From positions 1-42,072 of the forward strand of contig JAATFQ010000187.1 in NCBI GenBank assembly GCA_015655115.1: DNA of 42,072 bases, in the 5' to 3' direction. Under the pieces are notes generated by a model that did no database searches, was not told the DNA's origin, and worked only from the letters and a program-made list of their open reading frames with translations. Position 1 is the stretch's first letter, and each line of letters begins with the position of its first letter. Shown in pieces: positions 36,257 to 42,072 of this stretch. A program made the translations under genes and the position numbers. The DNA comes from Sphingobacteriales bacterium (GTDB taxonomy: Bacteria > Bacteroidota > Bacteroidia > Sphingobacteriales > Sphingobacteriaceae).

Positions 36257-37480
36257 ATGAAAAGATCGGGGACAGCAGATTTGCCTTTACATTACGGCCA
36301 TATACCCAAATGGCTGTCAGAACGCATGTCGCGCCTCGGTTTTGCAATTACTGAAGCCATCATTACAGAATATGGTACTGCCGAAGTATTGAGGAGGCTG
36401 AGCGACCCCTTCTGGTTCCAGAGTCTGGGTGCTGTAATGGGGATGGACTGGCATTCTTCAGGCATCACCACCTCCGTAATGGGCGCTTTAAAAAGCGCTG
36501 TCAACCCATTTTCTAAAGAGCTGGGGATCTACATATGTGGTGGAAAAGGGAAATCCTCAAGGCAAACGCCACAGGAGCTCCTGTTTTACAGTAATCGTAC
36601 CGGACTGGATGGCAATGAGCTGGTACGCTGTAGTAAGCTCAGCGCTAAAGTTGATAATACGGCCGTGCAGGATGGCTTTCAGTTATATATGCACAGCTTC
36701 ATTGTAAATAGTGAAGGGCTGTGGACAGTAGTGCAGCAAGGTATGCAGAATCAGGGCGCTACTGCCCGCCGCTACCATTGGCACTCCTCGTCTATGCAGT
36801 CTTTTGTCGACGAGCCCCACACTGCTATCTGCGGCGTAAATCAGGGGAACATCCTGAACATGGTTGCCAAAGAAGCATCGCCGGCACGTACAGCTCTGGT
36901 TAGTATGGGGCTTGAAGACCCTTCACGGTTGCTGGCGGAGATACAAAAAATGCCCCGGCTCATTATGCCTGGCCAGCATGATGTACGCGCCAAAGATGTA
37001 GACCTTAAACGTCTGGGAGCCATGTTATGGTTAACACATGAAAAACAGCCTGCCGATTTTGAAGAACTCCTGCTGCTCGATGGCATGGGCCCCAGAACAC
37101 TGCAGTCCATGGCGCTGGTTAGCGAGGTGATCTATGGTACGCCATCCCGCTTTAAAGATCCGGCGCGATTTTCTTTCGCCCACGGCGGAAAAGACGGGCA
37201 TCCGTTCCCAGTGCCTGTCAACATATACGACGAGACTATTTCCGTTCTTTCCAAGGCTGTGCAAAAGGCTAAAATTGGCGAATCTGATAAATTACATGCC
37301 ATACGGCAGCTCAGCGAGATTTCCCGGCAGGCCGAAAAAGATTTTACAATCCATAATTATCCCGAAGCAAATTTCAATGAACTCCTTGAAAAGGAGCGCA
37401 ATGAGTCTTGGAAATATGGTGGTAAAACGATTTTTGGTGATGCTAAACCCCCTGAAGGTGGTCAGCTGAACTTATTTTAG
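36257..37480 (+). CDS. DUF763 family protein
   Basis: A 407-residue protein with the DUF763 start RSGTADLPLHYGHIPKWL and the conserved FWFQSLGAVMGMDWHSSGITT. A helix-hairpin-helix-like piece is seen around LLLDGMGPRTLQSMALVSEV, followed by FSFAHGGKDGHPFPV, rich in possible metal ligands. This resembles DNA-glycosylase-type HhH regions, so a nucleic-acid role is conceivable, but the family has no established function that I know of. It is soluble, without a signal peptide. Confidence 0.88.
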   Translation: MKRSGTADLPLHYGHIPKWLSERMSRLGFAITEAIITEYGTAEVLRRLSDPFWFQSLGAVMGMDWHSSGITTSVMGALKSAVNPFSKELGIYICGGKGKSSRQTPQELLFYSNRTGLDGNELVRCSKLSAKVDNTAVQDGFQLYMHSFIVNSEGLWTVVQQGMQNQGATARRYHWHSSSMQSFVDEPHTAICGVNQGNILNMVAKEASPARTALVSMGLEDPSRLLAEIQKMPRLIMPGQHDVRAKDVDLKRLGAMLWLTHEKQPADFEELLLLDGMGPRTLQSMALVSEVIYGTPSRFKDPARFSFAHGGKDGHPFPVPVNIYDETISVLSKAVQKAKIGESDKLHAIRQLSEISRQAEKDFTIHNYPEANFNELLEKERNESWKYGGKTIFGDAKPPEGGQLNLF

Positions 37481-37557
37481 TTCAATATTTTTATACCTTT
37501 AGGGAATCTAATCCTGTTCGTGATATGTGTATTGACGGACAGAAAATTGAACAGCAA

Positions 37558-38988
37558 ATGAAACAAATTTATCTTCTTGCCTTACTCTTTCCATTAGGAA
37601 ATGGATTGATGGCACAGCAAAAACTACCTTCAGCTACTGTATATACAACTGCAGAAGGATCAGATCTTCGCCTTTCGAAGAGCGCAACCCTCAACTTTAC
37701 CGATCTTAACCAGCCCGTGGAAACGCAGGTTTGTATTTTCGTAGATCAGAATAAAACATTCCAGACCATGGTCGGTATTGGTGGTGCTATTACAGATGCC
37801 ACTGCAGAAACCTTCGCAAAGTTGCCAAAAGCAACACAGCAGGAGTTTTTATCTGCCTATTATGATAAGGAAAAAGGCATAGGCTTTACGCTTGCCAGAA
37901 CAAGTATCCACAGTACTGATTTTTCGAGCGACAGTTATACTTATGTAAAAGATAATGATGCTGAATTAAAATCTTTTAATGTTAAACACGATGAGAAATA
38001 CAGAATCCCGCTGATTAAGCAGGCAATTGCTGCCGCAGGAGGTAATTTAACCATGTTTGTGAGCCCATGGAGTCCACCGGCATGGATGAAAACCAATGGC
38101 AGCATGTTAAAAGGAGGAAAGTTAAAACCAGAATTCAGACAGAGCTGGGCCAACTACTATGCTAAATTCATCAAAACCTACGAGGCTAAAGGGATGCCAA
38201 TCTGGGGTTTAACAGTTCAGAATGAGCCTATGGCTACACAAACCTGGGAATCATGTGTATATACTGCCGAAGAAGAACGCGACTTTATCAAACAGTTTTT
38301 AGGTCCCACTTTGCAGAAAGAAGGATTGAGCGATAAAAAGCTGATTGCATGGGATCATAACCGTGATCAGGTATACCAACGTGCAAGTACTATCCTGAGC
38401 GACCCTGAAGCGGCGAAATATGTATGGGGGATAGGTTATCACTGGTATGAAACATGGACTGGCAGCGGAATGTTATTTGATAACCTGAAACTGGTTAAAC
38501 AGGCTTTCCCTGATAAAGAGCTGATCTTTACCGAAGGATGTGTAGAGAAGTTTAACCTCGACAGCGTGAGCAACTGGTCACTGGGCGAAAGATATGGGTT
38601 TTCTATGATAAATGATTTCAACAGTGGTACTGCGGCATGGACAGACTGGAATATGTTGCTTGATGATAAAGGCGGACCGAATCATGTGGGCAACTTCTGC
38701 TTTGCACCGGTACATGCAGATCTGAAAACAGGAAAGCTGATCTATACCAATTCTTACTATTACATGGGTCATTTTTCGAAATTCATTAAACCAGGTGCTA
38801 AAAGAATTGTAAGTTCTTCTAACCGCGATAAACTGCTGACTACAGCTTTCCTTAATCCTAATGGTAAAATGGCTGTAGTGGTCATGAACAAATCAAATGA
38901 TAAGCTTTCTTACTATCTGTGGATTGGCGGAAAAGCTGCTGAAACGGTTAGTTTACCACATTCTATTTCAACTATTATTGTAGAATAA
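37558..38988 (+). CDS. GH30 family glycosidase (glucosylceramidase-like), secreted
   Basis: About 476 residues from the start MKQIYLLALLFPLGNG, which gives a clean signal peptide ending near MAQ (20); the earlier ATG at 37525 would add 11 polar residues. The GH30 (beta/alpha)8 barrel is clear: VGIGGAITDATAETF, LARTSIHSTDFS, SPWSPPAWMKTNGSM, acid/base E223 in LTVQNEP and nucleophile E326 in IFTEGCVE, with a C-terminal beta-sandwich. The likely activity is on beta-glucosides or related polymers. It is a single gene, closed by a strong terminator. Confidence 0.92.
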   Translation: MKQIYLLALLFPLGNGLMAQQKLPSATVYTTAEGSDLRLSKSATLNFTDLNQPVETQVCIFVDQNKTFQTMVGIGGAITDATAETFAKLPKATQQEFLSAYYDKEKGIGFTLARTSIHSTDFSSDSYTYVKDNDAELKSFNVKHDEKYRIPLIKQAIAAAGGNLTMFVSPWSPPAWMKTNGSMLKGGKLKPEFRQSWANYYAKFIKTYEAKGMPIWGLTVQNEPMATQTWESCVYTAEEERDFIKQFLGPTLQKEGLSDKKLIAWDHNRDQVYQRASTILSDPEAAKYVWGIGYHWYETWTGSGMLFDNLKLVKQAFPDKELIFTEGCVEKFNLDSVSNWSLGERYGFSMINDFNSGTAAWTDWNMLLDDKGGPNHVGNFCFAPVHADLKTGKLIYTNSYYYMGHFSKFIKPGAKRIVSSSNRDKLLTTAFLNPNGKMAVVVMNKSNDKLSYYLWIGGKAAETVSLPHSISTIIVE

Positions 38989-39087
38989 TCAATTTCTTAA
39001 AATAGAGCAATCAGGATGATTATTGTATCATGACCTGGTACTTAAATTATACGGTACTGATAGATCATTTGGTCATCATATTTCTGG

Positions 39088-39122
39088 AAAGGCTGCATTT
39101 TATATGTAGCCTTTCTTTTTTT
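39088..39122 (+). terminator. Intrinsic terminator after the GH30 gene
   Basis: AAAGGCTGCAT and ATGTAGCCTTT pair over 11 bp (one G-T) with a 5-nt loop, followed by CTTTTTTT. The rest of 38989-39190 is gene-free. Confidence 0.85.
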
Positions 39123-39190
39123 ATCCTAATTTTAGGAACATCGAAATCTGGCATGGTTGATGAACGGCCTAGCTTACATTTTTAAATCCC

Positions 39191-39943
39191 ATGAAACACT
39201 GGCACAAAGCCATATGCCTAATTTATATCATCCTGCTTTCCGGCTGCGGAGTACTCATGAGGAACCGCATTACCAATCACCACGGTATCGCTGCCAGTGA
39301 CAGTGATCTCCCTGTAATTACGTATCCCTGTTCGGACTTGAATGCTAAAAAGCTGCTGATCCTTTTTTCAGGTGATGGCGGGTGGCTGGATTTTGAGGAT
39401 CAGCTATCCACCAGCTTCTCACAACAGGGATTTTACACTATAGGTTTCAATTCCCGGAGCTATTTCTGGGAGGCCAGAACACCCGAACAAACCGCGGCAG
39501 ACATTGCGAAGCTGATCAGTAAATATGCTATACTGTATAAAACCAACAGGATCTATCTCTGCGGATATTCATTCGGTGCCGATGTGGTTCCATTTATCTA
39601 TAACCGGTTGCCGGCGAATCTCAAAAACCGCGTTGTTGCACTCGAACTGCTCTCACCATTTGCAACATCGGCTTTTATGGTGCACACGGCAGACCTGTTG
39701 AATATCGCAGCAGACGACCGTGAATATAAGGTACAACCCGAAATCGAAGCCGCAAGGGTTCATGTCTTTTGCTTCTATGGCGAAAAAGAAGACCCGCAAC
39801 CTATGTCGGCCATCCAGAAAAAAAACTTTTATCTCCGGCTGTTGCCTGGCGACCATCATTATGACGCTGCCGGCTATCCACGCATCCTCTCTGCAATGCA
39901 GAGACTCAGGAGAAATCAACTATTCAGATTTAACAAACCATGA
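39191..39943 (+). CDS. VirJ/AcvB-like alpha/beta-hydrolase lipoprotein
   Basis: A 250-residue protein with a lipoprotein signal (ILLSGC, Cys19). The rest is an alpha/beta hydrolase with LLILFSGDGGWLDFE, GFNSRSYFWEARTPEQTAADI and the nucleophile elbow LCGYSFGAD (S127), matching the VirJ family; the last part has GDHHYD with a likely catalytic His. In Agrobacterium VirJ/AcvB is periplasmic and AcvB has been linked to lysyl-phosphatidylglycerol hydrolysis; whether that holds here is unknown. Its end (FNKP, then TGA) merges into a 17-bp repeat ladder leading to the next gene. Confidence 0.85.
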   Translation: MKHWHKAICLIYIILLSGCGVLMRNRITNHHGIAASDSDLPVITYPCSDLNAKKLLILFSGDGGWLDFEDQLSTSFSQQGFYTIGFNSRSYFWEARTPEQTAADIAKLISKYAILYKTNRIYLCGYSFGADVVPFIYNRLPANLKNRVVALELLSPFATSAFMVHTADLLNIAADDREYKVQPEIEAARVHVFCFYGEKEDPQPMSAIQKKNFYLRLLPGDHHYDAAGYPRILSAMQRLRRNQLFRFNKP

Positions 39944-40010
39944 ATTTAGTCAAACCATGAAAGTTAGTTATACATGAATTTAAGTAAACCATGAATTTTA
40001 GCAAACCATG
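39940..40010 (+). repeat. 17-bp tandem repeats forming an overlapping ATGA mini-ORF ladder
   Basis: ATG triplets occur exactly every 17 bp at 39940, 39957, 39974, 39991 and 40008. The first four each open a six-codon ORF (MNLVKP, MKVSYT, MNLSKP, MNFSKP) whose TGA stop overlaps the next ATG. The ladder begins on the virJ stop and ends on the ATG of the oxidoreductase. Each step shifts the reading frame, so ribosomes could move down it by termination-reinitiation. Confidence 0.85.
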
Positions 40011-40973
40011 AAAGCAATTGTAATTACAGAGAAAGGTGGACCAGAAGTGCTGCAAGCCAGGGAGCTGGCTCAGCCCGTGCCAACAGGCAATGAAGTGTTA
40101 ATCAGAGTAGCCGCTGCAGGTGTAAACCGCAGTGATGTACTTTCCAGAAGCAGTATAGCGTATGGTAAACTAGTAAATGATGAAATTCCCGGATTAGAGA
40201 TATCCGGTACTGTGGAAGCCCTTGGGCCGGAGGTTAAGCGTTGGAAAATCGGTGATCAGGTATGCGCATTGATTGCCGGTGGTGGGTATGCCACTTATAA
40301 AACGATCGACGAGCGCCTCTGTCTGCCTATTCCAGTTGGGATAACTCTTCTGGAGGCTGCAGCGCTGCCCGAAACCGTCTTTACCGTTTGGGATAACGTA
40401 TTTAAAACATCGCGGTTTAAAGCAGGTGAAAACTTCCTCATTCATGGTGGCACCAGTGGGATAGGAGTGATGGCTATTCAAATGATACTGGCGATGGGCG
40501 GACATGTTTACACCACTGCCGGAACGCCCGAAAAGTGTAAGTTTTGTAAAGATTTAGGAGCTACACTGGCTGTCAATTATAAAGAAGAGGATTTTGTTTC
40601 CATCTTAAAGCCTATAGGAATTGATGTTATCCTCGATATGACCGGAGGAGAGAATACCCAGAAGAATTTGGAAGTGTTAAAGCCCAATGGCCGCCTGGCA
40701 TTTATCAACGCCATGAATGGGGTAAAATCTGAAATTGATATTTTATTACTGATGGCCAATAGATTGCAGATCACGGGAAGTATGCTTAAGCCGCAAAACA
40801 ACGATTTTAAAGCCGGCCTTGCCTGGGAAATTGAAAGCCTGATCTGGCCATTGATCGGCAAAGGTGAAATTAAGCCTGTTATCTATAAAGTGTTCCCGCT
40901 TGAGCAAGCCGCAGACGCCCACCGGCTAATGGAAAGCAGCACTCACATCGGTAAGATTATTCTGGAAGTATAA
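40008..40973 (+). CDS. NAD(P)H:quinone oxidoreductase, zinc-free MDR family
   Basis: A 321-residue medium-chain reductase of the quinone oxidoreductase/PIG3 type: the start MKAIVITEKGGPEVLQ, then VRVAAAGVNRSD-like spacing (LIRVAAAGVNRSDVLSR), the NADP-binding loop IHGGTSGIGVMAIQM and the C-terminal HRLMESSTHIGKIILEV. No zinc-binding cysteines of alcohol dehydrogenases are present. It probably reduces quinones or other electrophiles with NADPH. Its ATG is the last step of the 17-bp ladder, suggesting coupling with the virJ-like gene. Confidence 0.92.
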   Translation: MKAIVITEKGGPEVLQARELAQPVPTGNEVLIRVAAAGVNRSDVLSRSSIAYGKLVNDEIPGLEISGTVEALGPEVKRWKIGDQVCALIAGGGYATYKTIDERLCLPIPVGITLLEAAALPETVFTVWDNVFKTSRFKAGENFLIHGGTSGIGVMAIQMILAMGGHVYTTAGTPEKCKFCKDLGATLAVNYKEEDFVSILKPIGIDVILDMTGGENTQKNLEVLKPNGRLAFINAMNGVKSEIDILLLMANRLQITGSMLKPQNNDFKAGLAWEIESLIWPLIGKGEIKPVIYKVFPLEQAADAHRLMESSTHIGKIILEV

Positions 40974-40978
40974 CCCGG

Positions 40979-41013
40979 TTTTGAAGTTAATAAACAATGT
41001 TTTGAAATTAATA
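40979..41013. repeat. Two 14-bp direct repeats 21 bp apart
   Basis: TTTTGAAGTTAATA and TTTTGAAATTAATA (one difference) lie two helical turns apart, directly before a -7-like TATCTTTG (41012-41019) of the DUF3050 gene. They are candidate activator sites. Confidence 0.4.
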
Positions 41014-41041
41014 TCTTTGACGCCACACACATAAAGCAATA

Positions 41042-41821
41042 ATGAACAACCATATCGCCAGAATACAGCAGGTTATAGAACCGCTAAGGCAGGAAATTAT
41101 CAATCACAAAGTATATTTAGTTATCAATGATCTTGACGATCTGAAAATATTTATGCAATACCATGTTTATGCAGTATGGGACTTTATGTCTTTATTGAAA
41201 TCTTTACAGATTAACCTTACCTGCACAACTATTCCATGGTTCCCTGTTGGCAGTGCCAATACCAGATACCTGATTAATGAAATTGTAGCGGGCGAAGAAT
41301 CTGATGTTGATGGTGACGGGGCACGAAAGAGCCACTATGAGATGTACCTCGAAGCTATGGAGCAATGTGGTGCGGATACCACCGCTATTCATCAGTTTAT
41401 TGCTACGCTGCAGGAAACAAAATCCTTAGCTGAAGCCTATAAAGCTGCAGATGTACCCAAAGCAGCCCAAGACTTTGTCAATTTCACTTTCAGCGTTATT
41501 GAAAGTAACAAATCTCATTTGCAATCTGCCGCCTTTACTTTTGGCAGGGAAGACCTGATTCCCAATATGTTTATCTCTATTGTAGGAGATCTGAATATGA
41601 AATTCCCCGATCAGCTATCTCTGATCAAATATTATCTGGACAGGCATATAGAGGTTGACGGCGATCACCATAGTCACCTGGCGCTCAACATGACGGCAGA
41701 GCTTTGCGGTGAGGACGAAGAATTCTGGAAAGCAGCGGAGGAAGTAACTATAGCGTCATTACAGCAACGGATCAATTTATGGGACGGTGTCTATCAAGAT
41801 ATTTTAAGTGTGAAAGTATAA
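41042..41821 (+). CDS. DUF3050 family protein
   Basis: A 259-residue soluble helical protein. The N-terminal part (MNNHIARIQQVIEPLRQEIINHKVY, split here at HKVY) and YHVYAVWDFMSLLKSLQ, then IPWFPVGSANTRYLINEIVAGEE match DUF3050, which has a haem-oxygenase/TenA-like fold by family annotation. Conserved His residues (H in YHVYAVWDF, HYEMYLEAM, DGDHHSHLAL) and acidic residues could form a di-metal site. The activity is unknown. It is transcribed alone and followed by a long imperfect palindrome. Confidence 0.88.
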   Translation: MNNHIARIQQVIEPLRQEIINHKVYLVINDLDDLKIFMQYHVYAVWDFMSLLKSLQINLTCTTIPWFPVGSANTRYLINEIVAGEESDVDGDGARKSHYEMYLEAMEQCGADTTAIHQFIATLQETKSLAEAYKAADVPKAAQDFVNFTFSVIESNKSHLQSAAFTFGREDLIPNMFISIVGDLNMKFPDQLSLIKYYLDRHIEVDGDHHSHLALNMTAELCGEDEEFWKAAEEVTIASLQQRINLWDGVYQDILSVKV

Positions 41822-41853
41822 TATCTCAGCCATTAACCTATATTTATCAGGAG

Positions 41854-41893
41854 TAGTATATTGGCATATTGATATCTATATGTCAATATACTA
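41854..41893. terminator. Imperfect palindrome after DUF3050 gene
   Basis: TAGTATATTGGCATA and TATGTCAATATACTA form 15-bp arms with one mismatch around a 10-nt loop. It is A/T rich and has no T run; a terminator or a protein site is possible. Confidence 0.5.
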
Positions 41894-41934
41894 TAGGTTT
41901 TAGGTGTAAATGATATATATATATATCCATGTAA

Positions 41935-42072
41935 TGTCTTGTCCGGAATTAGGTTTACAATTTTGAGCACATAAAACTCAATAAAAGATGAAAATTGTAA
42001 AGCATTATTCGGACGATTTCAAACGCGAGGTTGTTCAACATTACCTAAGTTCTGATGACAGCATGCAAAAAA
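41935..42072 (+). mobile_element. Left end of an insertion sequence (IS3-like), truncated by the window
   Basis: A transposase OrfA-like gene starts at 41988. Upstream, TGTCTTGTCCGGAATTAGG at 41935 begins with TG, as IS3-type inverted repeats do, and is preceded by an (AT)n run. The right end lies outside, so the exact boundary and family are not confirmed. Confidence 0.5.
41988..42072 (+). CDS. Transposase N-terminus (OrfA-type helix-turn-helix), partial
   Basis: The 28 visible residues (MKIVKHYSDDFKREVVQHYL, then SSDDSMQK) match the start of IS3/IS150-type OrfA proteins, where YSxxFKxExVxxYL opens the helix-turn-helix. The gene runs off the window edge. Confidence 0.7.
   Translation, partial: MKIVKHYSDDFKREVVQHYLSSDDSMQK

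Noticed and set aside
39016..39031. CRP-like dyad ATGAT-N6-ATCAT
   Set aside because: It sits just after a gene and before a terminator on the same strand, not at a promoter; a chance dyad is likely.

Overview
The window reads as chromosomal DNA of a Bacteroidota bacterium, most likely a Pedobacter-like member of the Sphingobacteriaceae. The reasons are the CcoN-CcoO fusion, the single-haem CcoP, promoters of the TTTG/TAnnTTTG type, many lipoprotein signal peptides, DUF4142, DUF3050 and DUF763 proteins, and polysaccharide-type glycosidases. The genus is an inference. No rRNA, tRNA or CRISPR array was seen.

Layout. 1-1742: end of a sodium:solute symporter and a DUF4142 lipoprotein. 1764-16385: a low-oxygen respiration island. 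It holds an unusual 600-aa flavoenzyme-like protein, a FixL-type haem-PAS histidine kinase, a receiver-CRP/FNR fusion regulator, a one-domain D-lactate-dehydrogenase-like protein, hemN, and on the other strand ccoI-ccoS-ccoNO-ccoQ-ccoP-ccoG-ccoH plus a TauE/SafE-like membrane protein. 16569-19612: ribB, a divergent LysR/MFS pair with two LysR-type dyads, and a 24-bp perfect hairpin. 19706-21612: a gntR-TSUP-DUF1634 operon on the minus strand. 21613-22331: a long non-coding stretch with a 22-bp tandem array organised in 66-bp triplets, twin 15-bp palindromes and an A/T palindrome. 22332-28012: a TPP riboswitch and thiS-thiC-tenI-like-thiE-thiG-thiH. 28178-31444: a large lipoprotein glycosidase and an unrecognised protein. 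31580-35474: ndh and cydAB. 35527-41821: HAD phosphatase, DUF763, GH30, a VirJ-like lipoprotein, a quinone oxidoreductase and DUF3050. The right edge enters an insertion sequence.

Main idea. The kinase at 3852 aligns, from memory of Bradyrhizobium FixL, with the haem ligand His200 (here H62), the propionate residue His214 (H76) and the distal Arg220 (R82). Its partner is not a FixJ but a receiver fused to a CRP/FNR-fold regulator with the FNR-type E..SR recognition helix. The identical 12-mer TGATTAATATCA, a FixK/FNR-type box, lies just upstream of both the hemN transcription unit and the cco operon, which are classical FixK targets. A related box (TGACTGTAGTCA) precedes the 600-aa enzyme. 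The sequence therefore suggests a shortened FixL -> [FixJ+FixK in one protein] oxygen circuit that controls cbb3 oxidase and anaerobic haem synthesis.

Other unusual features are a 17-bp repeat ladder between virJ and the oxidoreductase, in which each ATGA ends one six-codon ORF and starts the next, and the 22/66-bp repeat array upstream of the thi genes.
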